20,453 nucleotides of DNA from Rhodospirillales bacterium 47_12_T64 (GTDB taxonomy: Bacteria; Pseudomonadota; Alphaproteobacteria; Kiloniellales; Kiloniellaceae). Positions 1-8,702 of this stretch are shown piece by piece; the stretch's first letter is position 1; the number at the start of each line of letters is the position of its first letter. A model generated the notes under the pieces. The model was not told where the DNA came from. It saw only the letters and a program-made list of their open reading frames with translations, and searched no databases. Made by a program: the position numbers and the translations under genes. The DNA lies in the NCBI GenBank assembly GCA_002162915.1, contig MABB01000062.1, positions 30,515 to 50,967 on the forward strand, read 5' to 3'.

Positions 1-463
1 ACCAGTCATTGATCTGAACCATCGGGGCATTACAACATGCGCCCATACACTCAACTTCAACAACGGAGAAAAGACCGTCTTCGCTAACGTCTCCGGCCTT
101 ACTTACACCAATCTTATCCATGGCGGCTTTGAGAATGTTATCAGAACCGTTCAACCAACATGGTGTGGTGCGACATACTTGAATGAAGTACTTACCAACC
201 GGCTTTAGATTAAACATTGTGTAGAAAGTTGCGACCTCGTGCGCACGGATAGGCGCCATTTCGAGATATTCTGCAACATATTCAATCGCTTCAGGTGGTA
301 GCCAGCCATCATTTTGTTTCTGTACGATATAAAACAGACTGATAATGGCACTGGCCTGACGACCTTCTGGATACTTGGCAACAATTTTTTCAGCTTCACG
401 AAGACTCTCTTCGGTGAACTTGAAATCGCCTGTTTTAGCTTTTGGAAAACTACTGGTTTTCAT
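1..463 (-). CDS. nuoE: NADH-quinone oxidoreductase subunit E (24 kDa), C-terminus cut by window edge
   Basis: Peripheral-arm subunit of respiratory complex I; with NuoF it carries the N1a [2Fe-2S] cluster near the NADH site on the cytoplasmic side. Reading the minus strand from the ATG at 463 gives an open frame of 154 codons to the edge, beginning [16 protein letters not shown]. The thioredoxin-like fold segment is recognisable ([17 protein letters not shown]). All four cluster cysteines are visible as C-x4-C (VCRTTPC) and C-x3-C (CMGAC). The start overlaps the nuoD stop in an ATGA (460-463), so the two are probably translationally coupled. Only a short C-terminal part should be missing. The frame has no in-frame stop. 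Confidence 0.95.
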   Translation of the reverse strand, partial: MKTSSFPKAKTGDFKFTEESLREAEKIVAKYPEGRQASAIISLFYIVQKQNDGWLPPEAIEYVAEYLEMAPIRAHEVATFYTMFNLKPVGKYFIQVCRTTPCWLNGSDNILKAAMDKIGVSKAGDVSEDGLFSVVEVECMGACCNAPMVQINDW

Positions 464-1638
464 CGGTCGACCTCGCCAAAGACGATATCCATGGATCCAA
501 GAATTGCCACACTATCTGCCAACATATGGCCACGGCACATGTAATCCATGGCCGCAAGATGGGCAAAACCCGGTGCTTTAATTTTACAACGATAAGGTTT
601 ATTCGATCCGTCAGAGACGAGATAGACACCAAACTCTCCCTTAGGAGCTTCGACAGCTACATAGGTTTCGCCTTCAGGAACATGGAAACCTTCGGTGTAG
701 AGTTTGAAATGGTGGATCAATGCTTCCATTGAACGTTTCATATCATCACGTTTTGGCGGTGTAACCTTGTGATTAGGTGCAAGAACAGGGCCTTCAGGCA
801 TATTGGCTATGCACTGTTTCATGATACTTAACGACTGGCGCATTTCTTCGATACGCACGAGATAGCGATCAAAACAATCGCCGTTTTTACCAACGGGAAT
901 GTCAAAGTCGAGCTCATCGTAACAATCGTACGGCTGAGATTTACGTAAATCCCAGGCAACACCTGATCCGCGAATCATTGGCCCGGACAGTCCCCAGTCC
1001 ATGGCTTCGTCAAAATCCATTACACCGATATCGACGGTACGTTGACGGAAAATTCTGTTCTCGGTCAAAAGGCCTTCGAGATCATCAAGGAAAGCTGGAT
1101 AGTTTTCAATGAAAGTAGAAATATCGTTCAGCAACCCTGCAGGAAGATCCTGATGAACGCCACCAGGGCGGAAGTAAGCCGCGTGCATACGTGCGCCACA
1201 AGCTCTTTCATAGAATTCCATCAAGATTTCGCGTTGCTCAAATCCCCAGAGAATTGGGGTCATCGCGCCGACATCAATTGCAAAGGTCGTGATATTAAGG
1301 ATGTGATTTAATATACGCCCGATTTCACAATAGAGTACGCGGATATACTGACCGCGTTTTGGAACTTCTATATCGAGAAGCTTTTCCACAGCAAGTGCGA
1401 AAGCATGCTCCTGGTTCATAGGAGCTACATAATCGAGACGATCAAAATAAGGCAAGGCCTGTAGATAGGTTTTGTATTCGATCAGTTTCTCGGTACCGCG
1501 ATGAAGAAGACCAATATGCGGATCTGCTCTTTCGATAATTTCCCCATCCATTTCAAGGACAAGGCGAAGAACACCGTGAGCAGCTGGATGCTGAGGGCCA
1601 AAGTTCAGCGTAAGTGGCTTGATTGTAGCTTCAGCCAT
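460..1638 (-). CDS. nuoD: NADH-quinone oxidoreductase subunit D (49 kDa)
   Basis: Complex I subunit that, with NuoB, forms the quinone-reduction site at the junction of peripheral and membrane arms. The 392-residue product is the usual length for an unfused alphaproteobacterial NuoD. It opens with the hallmark segment [23 protein letters not shown] (about residues 10-32), followed by [14 protein letters not shown] and [20 protein letters not shown], and ends with the conserved [11 protein letters not shown]. The conserved quinone-site His and Tyr regions ([16 protein letters not shown]) are present. Its ATG shares one base with the nuoC stop codon (TAATG at 1636-1640), and its own stop overlaps the nuoE start, consistent with a tightly coupled operon. 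Confidence 0.98.
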   Translation of the reverse strand: MAEATIKPLTLNFGPQHPAAHGVLRLVLEMDGEIIERADPHIGLLHRGTEKLIEYKTYLQALPYFDRLDYVAPMNQEHAFALAVEKLLDIEVPKRGQYIRVLYCEIGRILNHILNITTFAIDVGAMTPILWGFEQREILMEFYERACGARMHAAYFRPGGVHQDLPAGLLNDISTFIENYPAFLDDLEGLLTENRIFRQRTVDIGVMDFDEAMDWGLSGPMIRGSGVAWDLRKSQPYDCYDELDFDIPVGKNGDCFDRYLVRIEEMRQSLSIMKQCIANMPEGPVLAPNHKVTPPKRDDMKRSMEALIHHFKLYTEGFHVPEGETYVAVEAPKGEFGVYLVSDGSNKPYRCKIKAPGFAHLAAMDYMCRGHMLADSVAILGSMDIVFGEVDR

Positions 1639-2258
1639 TAAGCAGTACCCCCTTCTTTTTCCGGCTCGGCCTTTTGATCACCAGGAAGCTGTACAATACC
1701 TTCCCAAGGGCTGGAAAAATCAAAATTACGAAACTCTTGTGTCAACTTCACGGGCTCATAGATAACTCGTTTTTGAGTTTCGTCGTAACGAACTTCTACA
1801 TAACCTGTAAGCGGGAAGTCTTTGCGGAGCGGATGCCCTTCAAAACCGTAATCAGTAAGCATACGACGAAGGTCAGGATGGTCGGCAAAGAAGATACCGT
1901 ACATATCCCAGATCTCGCGCTCATACCAGATTGCAGAGCTAAACAAAGAAGTCACAGATGCAATCGGTGTCTCGTCTGTTGCAGCAACCTTTACTTTGAT
2001 GCGTTGATTATGGGTTAACGAAAGGAGACAGTAAACAAGCTCAAAACGCAGTTCACGGCTAGGATAATCCACAGCCGTTTGTTCTACGAGCTGTCGAAAC
2101 TGACAGTTCTGATTGTCTCTTAGGAACTTCAACACCTCGAGAAGAGTATCTGCTTTGGCCCAAATGACGAGTTCGTCATTTTTTAGCTCAGAGCCAGTTA
2201 CCGCTTCTCCCAGAGTGGTAGCGATAAAATCGCTCAAGTCCAGTAAAGCCTGATTCAT
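1638..2258 (-). CDS. nuoC: NADH-quinone oxidoreductase subunit C (30 kDa)
   Basis: Structural subunit of the complex I hydrophilic arm that packs against NuoD and NuoB. The C-terminal half carries the 30-kDa subunit signature, [41 protein letters not shown]. The acidic and charged tail (about the last 15 residues) is variable in the family. A longer reading from a GTG at 2267 adds MNH, but that codon has no upstream Shine-Dalgarno. The ATG at 2258 has GGTGA about five bases before it, so I prefer 2258. The stop shares one base with the nuoD start. Confidence 0.95.
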   Translation of the reverse strand: MNQALLDLSDFIATTLGEAVTGSELKNDELVIWAKADTLLEVLKFLRDNQNCQFRQLVEQTAVDYPSRELRFELVYCLLSLTHNQRIKVKVAATDETPIASVTSLFSSAIWYEREIWDMYGIFFADHPDLRRMLTDYGFEGHPLRKDFPLTGYVEVRYDETQKRVIYEPVKLTQEFRNFDFSSPWEGIVQLPGDQKAEPEKEGGTA

Positions 2259-2293
2259 ATGGTTCACCAGTATTTAGGAATGCCAATTAAGGC

Positions 2294-2848
2294 TTACCTG
2301 CGGAATTTCGCGGTACGTTTGATTTTCTTCTGAAGCTGCAAGATACCATAAATCAGGGCTTCTGCCGTCGGCGGGCACCCAGGAACATAGATATCAACAG
2401 GAACAACACGGTCACAGCCACGAACGACGGAATACGAATAATGATAATACCCACCACCATTAGCACAAGACCCCATTGAGATCACCCAACGAGGTTCAGG
2501 CATCTGATCGTAAACCTTACGAAGAGCTGGTGCCATTTTATTGGTGAGGGTTCCAGCAACGATCATCACGTCTGATTGACGTGGAGATGGGCGAAACACC
2601 ATTCCAAAACGGTCGAGATCATAACGACTACAGGCCGAGTGCATCATTTCTACAGCACAGCAAGCGAGACCAAATGACATCGGCCATAGAGAACCGGTCT
2701 GGGCCCAGCCCGTCAACTGATCCAACCGCGCCAACACAAAGCCACGGTCAGCGAGTTCTTCACCAACATTCTGCAGAACAAGATCCTGCTCTGGGCCAGG
2801 AGGTAGCGGTGCTCCTTGTTTAAGAGCTGGATTAGAAATTATTCCCAT
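2294..2848 (-). CDS. nuoB: NADH-quinone oxidoreductase subunit B (20 kDa, N2 cluster)
   Basis: Carries the terminal [4Fe-4S] cluster N2, which passes electrons to ubiquinone. The ligand cysteines are visible: tandem CC in [11 protein letters not shown], one Cys in [12 protein letters not shown], and one in [14 protein letters not shown]. Two starts are possible. The ATG at 2869 gives an extra MEERGIG and has no obvious ribosome site. The ATG at 2848 gives [11 protein letters not shown] and has an AAGGGG-type purine stretch upstream, so 2848 is favoured. With that start the gene still overlaps the nuoA 3' end by about 10 bases (2839-2848), consistent with coupled translation. Complete, with no anomaly in key residues. 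Confidence 0.96.
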   Translation of the reverse strand: MGIISNPALKQGAPLPPGPEQDLVLQNVGEELADRGFVLARLDQLTGWAQTGSLWPMSFGLACCAVEMMHSACSRYDLDRFGMVFRPSPRQSDVMIVAGTLTNKMAPALRKVYDQMPEPRWVISMGSCANGGGYYHYSYSVVRGCDRVVPVDIYVPGCPPTAEALIYGILQLQKKIKRTAKFRR

Positions 2849-3258
2849 TCCAATGCCCCTTTCTTCCATTCGTATGCAAAGCCAATCGTCAAGATGACAA
2901 GAAAGATCACCATAGACCAGAAACCAAACAGGCCAATATCACTCAAGGATACAGCCCAAGGGAACAGGAAGGCGACTTCAAGGTCAAATATAATGAAGAG
3001 GATTGCCACTAGGTAGAAGCGCACATCAAAACGACCACGAGCATCATCAAATGCTTCGAAGCCACACTCATAAGAACTGATTTTCTCCGAATTAGGGCGT
3101 TGTTTCGCCATAATCACGGACGCGAGCAACATTGCAATTGCAAGCCCGATCGCTATTCCGAGAAAGATCAGGATTGGCAAATATTCTGCCAACATACCAT
3201 CTAAGCCCATCTCTCCATACAATCTGTACAATTGGGTTTCGTACAAATCACCTTTCAT
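2839..3258 (-). CDS. nuoA: NADH-quinone oxidoreductase subunit A
   Basis: Small membrane subunit of complex I at the base of the peripheral arm. Three hydrophobic helices are visible: [53 protein letters not shown] and [20 protein letters not shown]. The family-specific loop [22 protein letters not shown] lies between the first and second. The reported start (ATG 3258, MKGDLYETQ) has no clear Shine-Dalgarno. ATGs at 3210 and 3195 would remove 16 or 21 residues; the latter ([11 protein letters not shown]) looks like the usual family start, so the N-terminus is uncertain. First gene of the nuo operon, with about 200 bases separating it from tRNA-Asp. Confidence 0.95.
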   Translation of the reverse strand: MKGDLYETQLYRLYGEMGLDGMLAEYLPILIFLGIAIGLAIAMLLASVIMAKQRPNSEKISSYECGFEAFDDARGRFDVRFYLVAILFIIFDLEVAFLFPWAVSLSDIGLFGFWSMVIFLVILTIGFAYEWKKGALEWE

Positions 3259-3356
3259 GTCGAATATGACAAGACGCCTTATCGGCCCTATTTTTTGGTA
3301 CGTCCTTAATATCGCTCAAAGGCGACATAAGCAAACACAGAATCGCCACAATTTCT

Positions 3357-3387
3357 AAAAAAATCGTGTATTCCGAGTGTTGGAATC
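3357..3387 (-). terminator. Possible terminator of the tRNA-Asp transcript
   Basis: On the minus strand ATTCC and GGAAT form a 5-bp stem with a 7-base loop. About four bases later comes a run of seven T (complement of 3357-3363). The stem is short, so this is a modest candidate. It sits about 80 bases downstream of the promoter-distal tRNA-Asp and before nuoA, where an end of the tRNA transcript would be expected. Confidence 0.4.
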
Positions 3388-3467
3388 AAGTATTGCCCCA
3401 GAGAACTTAAGAAATTACTCTCGTTCTTCAGGGATTATACTTAAATCAATTCTGAGTATTGAAATGA

Positions 3468-3544
3468 TGGCGAGGATGACGAGACTTGAACTCGCGACCT
3501 CTGGCGTGACAGGCCAGCGCTCTAACCAACTGAGCTACACCCCC
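3468..3544 (-). tRNA. tRNA-Asp(GTC), copy 2 (promoter-distal)
   Basis: A 77-nt cloverleaf on the minus strand: acceptor GGGGGTG pairs with CATCCTC (with G-T wobbles), then D arm, anticodon stem CTGGC/GCCAG around loop CTGTCAC (anticodon GTC), T arm with GTTCAAGTC, discriminator G and an encoded CCA. It appears identical to the copy at 3576-3652, only 31 bases upstream, suggesting a recent tandem duplication and co-transcription. Confidence 0.97.
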
Positions 3545-3575
3545 GCAGAAGAGTGCCATCGGTAAATGGTTTAAG

Positions 3576-3652
3576 TGGCGAGGATGACGAGACTTGAACT
3601 CGCGACCTCTGGCGTGACAGGCCAGCGCTCTAACCAACTGAGCTACACCCCC
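3576..3652 (-). tRNA. tRNA-Asp(GTC), copy 1 (promoter-proximal)
   Basis: Same 77-nt cloverleaf as the neighbouring copy: anticodon loop CTGTCAC, anticodon GTC, discriminator G73 and encoded CCA. It lies about 28 bases downstream of a near-consensus promoter, so both copies are probably made as one precursor. Confidence 0.97.
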
Positions 3653-3679
3653 ACTAAACCATCCCTGCGGACGAGGGTT

Positions 3680-3708
3680 TATTTAGTGTAGTACCCTGCC
3701 CCTGTCAA
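3680..3708 (-). promoter_or_regulatory. sigma70-type promoter of the tRNA-Asp pair
   Basis: Minus strand: -35 TTGACA (complement of 3703-3708), 17-base spacer, -10 TAAATA (complement of 3680-3685). A GC-rich stretch follows before the tRNA begins at 3652. The consensus -35 and correct spacing suit a stable-RNA promoter. Confidence 0.75.
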
Positions 3709-3985
3709 GCGACTGAATAGATTCTTGTTCGTTTTTTTTATCTTTTTTTTAAGAACCTTAAAATAGGCAGAAAATCCTTTAGCTTCAATGTCCTAACGAA
3801 TCGTTATTCAGAGTAGAACTTCCCCTGTAAATACTCTTTATCTGACAGGTTGAGTATTTAAACAGCCGTCGATTCATGAAAAGGATTCTATCATCGACAA
3901 ACGAATCAACTCTGTAGATCAATCGCTTCGACATCGTTCAGACAACAACCATTAAGATGGCAGCATCACAACTATGGTAAACAAC
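3709..3985. other. Intergenic stretch without a recognisable gene
   Basis: About 277 AT-rich bases between the tRNA-Asp promoter and the tRNA-Val terminator. No supported ORF or RNA gene was seen. It contains two interleaved inverted repeats at 3824-3859 (CCTGT with ACAGG; AAATACTC with GAGTATTT), whose pairings look mutually exclusive. A T-rich run at about 3731-3750 lies upstream of the tRNA promoter. Confidence 0.5.
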
Positions 3986-4019
3986 AAAAAACGGCATCCC
4001 AATAAGGAATGCCGTTTTT
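3986..4019 (-). terminator. Terminator downstream of tRNA-Val
   Basis: Perfect stem ACGGCAT/ATGCCGT flanked by A and T runs on both sides, so it can act in either direction. It lies 12 bases beyond the 3' end of tRNA-Val and separates it from the intergenic stretch before tRNA-Asp. Confidence 0.85.
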
Positions 4020-4031
4020 GATTAAGACGTC

Positions 4032-4107
4032 TGGTGGGCGATGACAGGCTCGAACTGCCGACCCTCTCGGTGTAAACGAGATGCTCTACCAACTGAGCTA
4101 ATCGCCC
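4032..4107 (-). tRNA. tRNA-Val(TAC)
   Basis: A 76-nt cloverleaf: acceptor GGGCGAT pairs with ATCGCCC, anticodon stem TCTCG/CGAGA encloses TTTACAC (anticodon TAC), T loop GTTCGAGCC, discriminator A and encoded CCA. The precursor is unusual: leader bases complementary to the trailer extend the acceptor helix to a perfect 17-bp inverted repeat (4026-4042 with 4101-4117). Confidence 0.97.
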
Positions 4108-4134
4108 ACCAGACGTCCCTGTCTGATGAAGAGG

Positions 4135-4163
4135 TTTTTAAGGTGATTCGGGTACCTTGGCAA
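4135..4163 (-). promoter_or_regulatory. Probable promoter of tRNA-Val
   Basis: Minus strand: -35 TTGCCA (complement of 4158-4163), 17-base spacer, -10 TAAAAA (complement of 4135-4140). It lies about 28 bases upstream of the tRNA 5' end. The elements are less close to consensus than those of tRNA-Asp. Confidence 0.5.
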
Positions 4164-4213
4164 GAGTAAAAATACACAAAAATGACAAAAGGTAAAAAAA
4201 ATTAACTGAAGAT

Positions 4214-4251
4214 AAAAAAAAACCGGTTGGCGAAGTGCCAACCGGTTTTTT
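4214..4251 (-). terminator. Strong terminator of the HU gene
   Basis: Perfect 12-bp stem AAACCGGTTGGC/GCCAACCGGTTT around loop GAAGT, flanked by A and T runs. It lies 18 bases beyond the HU stop and could also work in the opposite direction. Confidence 0.92.
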
Positions 4252-4268
4252 CTAACAACTACAAACAG

Positions 4269-4547
4269 TTATTTATTGTTCACAGCGTCTTTAAGACCTT
4301 TACCGGCCTTGAACTTCGGCTGCTTGGAAGCAGGGATCTGGATAACTTCACCAGTACGTGGGTTTCGACCCTGTGATGCAGCACGAGCAGCAACACTGAA
4401 AGTACCAAAACCAACAAGGCGAACTTCATCACCACCAGTTAGTGCACCAGTTACGGCTTCAAATACACCATCAATAGCTTTACCAGCGTCAGCCTTTGAA
4501 AGACCTGTTTTCTCGGCAACAGCTGCGACCAAATCATTTTTATTCAT
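4269..4547 (-). CDS. hupB: Nucleoid-associated DNA-binding protein HU (beta type)
   Basis: Small basic histone-like protein that dimerises and bends DNA non-specifically, organising the nucleoid. The 92-residue product has the complete HU/IHF fold: N-terminal helices ([32 protein letters not shown]), then [45 protein letters not shown]. The DNA-binding arm holds the conserved GRNPRTG and the proline (IPAS) that intercalates. The long purine run AGGGGGG before the ATG is a strong ribosome site. It lies between lon and tRNA-Val, the classic lon-hup arrangement, but has its own promoter and terminator and so can be expressed alone. HU rather than IHF follows from length and sequence style. Confidence 0.96.
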   Translation of the reverse strand: MNKNDLVAAVAEKTGLSKADAGKAIDGVFEAVTGALTGGDEVRLVGFGTFSVAARAASQGRNPRTGEVIQIPASKQPKFKAGKGLKDAVNNK

Positions 4548-4615
4548 GTTGACCCCCCCTCTAATTTTACGGGTAAGATTGAAAAAGTACCTAACGACTT
4601 CTTGATTGTGAGGTG

Positions 4616-4645
4616 ATTGTAAATCGCTAATGGTTGCGACGTCAA
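4616..4645 (-). promoter_or_regulatory. Promoter of the HU gene
   Basis: Minus strand: -35 TTGACG (complement of 4640-4645), 18-base spacer, -10 TACAAT (complement of 4616-4621). It implies a leader of about 60 bases before the HU ATG at 4547. Confidence 0.65.
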
Positions 4646-4713
4646 TGCAAGAAACGCCCGAATCCCAAGGGTTTTGATCGCATTTTATCTATCTTGCCTC
4701 ACAAAAAGCACAA

Positions 4714-7113
4714 CTAGTGCGTAATCACCCCTTCACGATCACTGCTATGATGCTTTTCAGCAGCTTTTTCTTCACTCCAGTCATCTATAGGCGTTAGATT
4801 CTCGGACAACGCCTCCTTGAGGACCTCATCTACTGTAGAACAAGGGATAACGGTGAGTCCCTGGAGCACGTTCTCCGGAATATCAGCCAAATCCTTTTCA
4901 TTTTCCTTCGGAATAATAACCGTCTTGATATTTCCTCTCAAAGCGGCAAGCATTTTTTCTTTTAGACCACCAATCGGCAGGACTCTTCCACGTAATGTAA
5001 CTTCACCCGTCATTGCAACATCGTGACGAATCGGCGTTCCGGTCAAAACGGATACAATTGAAGTCACCATCGCAACACCAGCAGAAGGGCCGTCTTTGGG
5101 AGTCGCTCCCTCAGGTACATGAACGTGAATGTCTTTTTTATCAAAAAGGGATGGCTTGATACCGTATTCAAGACTGCGGCTCTTAACAAAATATTCTGCG
5201 GCCTGGATGGATTCTTTCATCACATCTCCAAGCTTACCTGTTGCAGACACCTTGCCTTTACCAGCCACTGTTACAGATTCGATCGTGAGGAGTTCACCGC
5301 CAACTTCCGTCCAGGCAAGTCCAGTCACAACGCCAACCAAGTCTTCTTGTTCTGGTTCACCGTAACGATATCTTTGAATACCAGCGAAATCACCCAGATT
5401 ATCAACAGTAACATGGACTGATTCGGAAACACCCATTTCAATGTCTTTAATAGCTTTACGTAACAATTTCGCAACTTCGCGTTCTAGATTACGGACGCCA
5501 GCTTCGCGCGTGTAGTGTTGAATAAGCTTGCGAAGAGCTTGGTCATCGATAGCCCATTCACCAGATTTCACGCCATGGTCTTTCAACTGCTTTGGAATTA
5601 AGTGTCGAATGGCGATCTCTAACTTCTCATCTTCGGTATATCCGGGAATACGGATAATTTCCATCCGGTCCAGTAACGGTTGCGGCATACGAAGAGAGTT
5701 AGCCGTCGTCACAAACATAACGTCGGACAAATCATAATCAACTTCGAGATAGTGATCATTGAAAGTGTTGTTCTGTTCTGGATCTAACACCTCAAGCAAG
5801 GCCGAAGAAGGATCACCCCGCCAGTCATTACCAAGCTTGTCAATTTCATCCAAAAGGAAAAGCGGGTTCGAAGACTTTGCTTTCTTCATTCCCTGAACCA
5901 CTTTGCCCGGCATAGAGCCGATATAGGTACGCCGATGTCCACGAACTTCGGACTCGTCACGCACACCACCCAAACTCATGCGAACAAAGTTCCGCCCCGT
6001 CGCCCTGGCGATAGATTTACCCAAAGAGGTTTTACCCACTCCAGGAGGTCCCACGAGACAGAGAATAGGTCCCTTTACCTTACGCATACGCTGCTGAACA
6101 GCCAAATACTCAAGAATACGTTCTTTTACTTTTTCAAGACCAAAGTGCTCTTCATCAAGTACTTTACCAGCATTTGGAATGTCTTTTTTGATCTTCGAGC
6201 GCTTTTTCCAGGGAATAGACAACATCCAGTCAAGATAGTTACGCACGACAGTTGCTTCAGCAGACATCGGGCTCATGTTCCGAAGCTTCTTAAGTTCTGC
6301 TGTTGCCTTTTCTTCCGCTTCTTTAGTCAGCTTGGTTTTTGCTATTTTCTCTCCGAGTTCAGCAAGCTCGTCCTGGCCATCTTCACCTTCACCGAGTTCT
6401 TTCTGAATAGCCTTGAGCTGTTCATTGAGATAATATTCTCTCTGAGTTTTTTCCATCTGGCGCTTTACGCGATTGCGAATTCTCTTCTCAACCTGCAGAA
6501 CACCGATCTCACCTTCCATGAAGCCGTAGATTTTCTCCAGGCGTTCAGCGATAGTCGCACTCTCAAGAAGTTCCTGTTTTTCCGAAATTTTTAGAGAAAG
6601 GTGAGAAGCCACAGTGTCGGCGAGCTTACCCGATTCATCAATCTGATTGATAGAAACCAGAACTTCAGGTGGAATTTTTTTGTTCAGCTTTATGTATTGC
6701 TCAAACTGGGAAACCACACTGCGTGTAAGCGCATCCAGTTCGCGTTCATCGCCCTCATCGTCATCAAGAGGTTCTGCTTCGGCTTGAAAGAAATCTTCGT
6801 TATCTGAAAATTTGGTAATTTTCGCACGGCGGACGCCCTCAACAAGAACCTTCACAGTACCGTCTGGCAATTTCAACAGCTGCAGAACGGTACCAATGGT
6901 CCCGACTGAATAAATATCTGCTGGAGTCGGATCATCTTGTGACGCATTCTTTTGAGTAACAAGCATAATCTGCTTGTCCTCTTTCATAACGTCCTCAAGT
7001 GCACGAACAGATTTATCCCGCCCAACAAAAAGGGGAACGATCATATGCGGGAAAACCACAATGTCACGCAAAGGGAGTACGGGATAAACATCACCGTGAG
7101 AAATTTCCAACAT
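4714..7113 (-). CDS. lon: ATP-dependent serine protease Lon
   Basis: Cytoplasmic AAA+ protease that degrades misfolded and short-lived regulatory proteins. The product is 799 residues, normal for bacterial LonA. Order of parts: N-terminal substrate domain (about 8-200), coiled-coil (about 205-290), AAA+ module with Walker A GPPGVGKT (355-362) and Walker B LLDEID (420-425), then the peptidase domain with catalytic Ser677 in DGPSAG and Lys720 in GGLKEK. All catalytic residues are intact. The ATG at 7113 is preceded by a GAGGA ribosome site. It lies downstream of clpX and upstream of HU, as in many proteobacteria. A candidate heat-shock promoter and a GC-rich hairpin lie in the gap before it. 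The long open frames antisense to it are compositional shadows. Confidence 0.99.
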   Translation of the reverse strand: MLEISHGDVYPVLPLRDIVVFPHMIVPLFVGRDKSVRALEDVMKEDKQIMLVTQKNASQDDPTPADIYSVGTIGTVLQLLKLPDGTVKVLVEGVRRAKITKFSDNEDFFQAEAEPLDDDEGDERELDALTRSVVSQFEQYIKLNKKIPPEVLVSINQIDESGKLADTVASHLSLKISEKQELLESATIAERLEKIYGFMEGEIGVLQVEKRIRNRVKRQMEKTQREYYLNEQLKAIQKELGEGEDGQDELAELGEKIAKTKLTKEAEEKATAELKKLRNMSPMSAEATVVRNYLDWMLSIPWKKRSKIKKDIPNAGKVLDEEHFGLEKVKERILEYLAVQQRMRKVKGPILCLVGPPGVGKTSLGKSIARATGRNFVRMSLGGVRDESEVRGHRRTYIGSMPGKVVQGMKKAKSSNPLFLLDEIDKLGNDWRGDPSSALLEVLDPEQNNTFNDHYLEVDYDLSDVMFVTTANSLRMPQPLLDRMEIIRIPGYTEDEKLEIAIRHLIPKQLKDHGVKSGEWAIDDQALRKLIQHYTREAGVRNLEREVAKLLRKAIKDIEMGVSESVHVTVDNLGDFAGIQRYRYGEPEQEDLVGVVTGLAWTEVGGELLTIESVTVAGKGKVSATGKLGDVMKESIQAAEYFVKSRSLEYGIKPSLFDKKDIHVHVPEGATPKDGPSAGVAMVTSIVSVLTGTPIRHDVAMTGEVTLRGRVLPIGGLKEKMLAALRGNIKTVIIPKENEKDLADIPENVLQGLTVIPCSTVDEVLKEALSENLTPIDDWSEEKAAEKHHSSDREGVITH

Positions 7114-7152
7114 ATATCCTCACAAGCTCACTGGCTTATAAAATAGAATTGA

Positions 7153-7176
7153 GGGGGAGCGAAAACTCACTCCCCC
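7153..7176 (-). terminator. GC-rich hairpin between clpX and lon
   Basis: Minus strand: GGGGGAGTG pairs with CGCTCCCCC (9 bp including one T-G wobble) around a loop of six bases. The following bases are T-rich but not a clean T run. It could be the clpX terminator. If the candidate promoter at 7195-7223 is real, it would instead lie in the lon 5' leader. Confidence 0.5.
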
Positions 7177-7194
7177 CGTAAACTTAGCACTTTA

Positions 7195-7223
7195 TAGATA
7201 TGAAACCTTACCCAACCTTCAAG
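7195..7223 (-). promoter_or_regulatory. Candidate heat-shock (RpoH-type) promoter of lon
   Basis: Minus strand: CTTGAAG (complement of 7217-7223), 14-base spacer, then CATATCTA (complement of 7195-7202). This resembles the sigma32 pattern CTTGAAA / CCCATnT. lon is a known heat-shock gene in proteobacteria, but the assignment rests on the motif alone. Confidence 0.4.
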
Positions 7224-7246
7224 GCCTCTTCGAGGTTTTATGAAAA

Positions 7247-8512
7247 CTAGGAATCAGTACCAGTATCTTCCTTGCTATCACCATAGATATAGAGCGGTTG
7301 TGCATTACCCAGCACCACTTCACTATTGATGACAATTTCCTCAACACCTTTAAGACCTGGCAATTCGAACATCGTATCGAGAAGAATTCCCTCCATTATA
7401 GAGCGAAGCCCACGGGCACCAGTTTTGCGCAAGATTGCTTTTTTTGCAATTTCAAGCAAAGCCCCTTCGGTAAAGGTAATATTTATGTCTTCCATCTCAA
7501 AAAGACGTTTATATTGCTTAACCAGAGCATTTTTAGGCAGAGACAGAATCTCAATAAGAGCGTCCGCATCAAGGTCTTCAAGGGTCGCCACTACTGGTAA
7601 CCGGCCAACAAATTCAGGGATAAGCCCAAATTTCAAAAGATCCTCGGGTTCAACTTCCCGAAGGATATCGCCCGTACGACGTTCGTCCGGTCCGACAACA
7701 TCCGCTCCAAACCCAATAGAGGACCCCTTGCCACGACTTGATATTAATTTATCAAGTCCGGCGAAAGCACCACCGACGATAAAGAGAATATTTGTCGTAT
7801 CAACCTGAAGGAATTCCTGTTGAGGATGCTTGCGTCCACCTTGAGGAGGAACAGATGCAACAGTACCTTCCATTATCTTTAGAAGCGCTTGCTGAACACC
7901 CTCACCCGATACATCACGTGTAATCGAAGGATTGTCCGATTTTCTGCTGATCTTATCGACTTCGTCAATGTAGACGATACCACGTTGAGCACGCTCAACA
8001 TTGTAATCAGCAGATTGTAGCAACTTCAGGATAATGTTTTCAACGTCTTCACCGACATAACCTGCTTCGGTGAGAGTCGTCGCATCGGCCATAGTGAAAG
8101 GGACATCCAGTATGCGGGCCAAGGTTTGAGCAAGAAGCGTTTTACCGCAACCTGTCGGCCCAACCAGCATAATATTGGATTTAGCTAACTCTACGTCGCC
8201 CGATTTATTACCGTGCGCTAAACGTTTATAATGGTTATGCACAGCGACAGAGAGCACTTTTTTAGCGTGCTTCTGTCCAATGACATAATCATTTAACACA
8301 TCACAGATATCCTGAGGGGATGGAACGCCATCGCCAGATTTTACCAGTGAAGACTTATGTTCTTCACGAATGATATCCATACATAATTCGACACACTCGT
8401 CACAAATAAAGACGGTAGGCCCCGCAATAAGTTTGCGGACTTCATGCTGGCTCTTGCCACAGAAGGAACAGTAGAGAGTATTTTTCGAGTCGTTATCGCT
8501 CGATTTTGTCAT
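7247..8512 (-). CDS. clpX: ATP-dependent Clp protease ATP-binding subunit ClpX
   Basis: AAA+ unfoldase that recognises degradation tags and threads substrates into ClpP. The 421-residue product is complete. The N-terminal zinc-binding domain has four cysteines at 15, 18, 37 and 40 (CSFC...CDEC). Walker A is GPTGCGKT (118-125), the pore loop is GYVGEDVE (151-158), Walker B is YIDEVD (181-186), and the RKH loop is GGRKHP (about 225-230). Sensor and arginine-finger regions follow ([37 protein letters not shown]). It lies 190 bases downstream of clpP on the same strand, so it may have its own promoter as well as read-through from clpP. In alphaproteobacteria ClpXP degrades cell-cycle and stress regulators. 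Confidence 0.99.
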   Translation of the reverse strand: MTKSSDNDSKNTLYCSFCGKSQHEVRKLIAGPTVFICDECVELCMDIIREEHKSSLVKSGDGVPSPQDICDVLNDYVIGQKHAKKVLSVAVHNHYKRLAHGNKSGDVELAKSNIMLVGPTGCGKTLLAQTLARILDVPFTMADATTLTEAGYVGEDVENIILKLLQSADYNVERAQRGIVYIDEVDKISRKSDNPSITRDVSGEGVQQALLKIMEGTVASVPPQGGRKHPQQEFLQVDTTNILFIVGGAFAGLDKLISSRGKGSSIGFGADVVGPDERRTGDILREVEPEDLLKFGLIPEFVGRLPVVATLEDLDADALIEILSLPKNALVKQYKRLFEMEDINITFTEGALLEIAKKAILRKTGARGLRSIMEGILLDTMFELPGLKGVEEIVINSEVVLGNAQPLYIYGDSKEDTGTDS

Positions 8513-8702
8513 TGCGTATGAGCCTCGAAATCAATTCCCAACTAGGTCATGTTGACAGACAGACCCGACCCGCACAATGGGAAATTATCCATATAACAAG
8601 CAAAAACCATAGACATAGTGTCTGAGATCCTTGCTCACTTTCTTAAAAGGTAACAAACCTTCGTTAATGAACAGTTCCCTGTGCGAATCAATTTATAAAA
8701 AA

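Noticed and set aside
460..1311. Plus-strand frames opposite nuoD and nuoE
   Set aside because: Antisense shadows of strongly conserved complex I genes.
5935..6594. Long plus-strand frame (219 codons) antisense to lon
   Set aside because: It lies wholly within lon, has a Phe/Leu/Ser-rich composition typical of a complementary-strand shadow, and no ribosome site.
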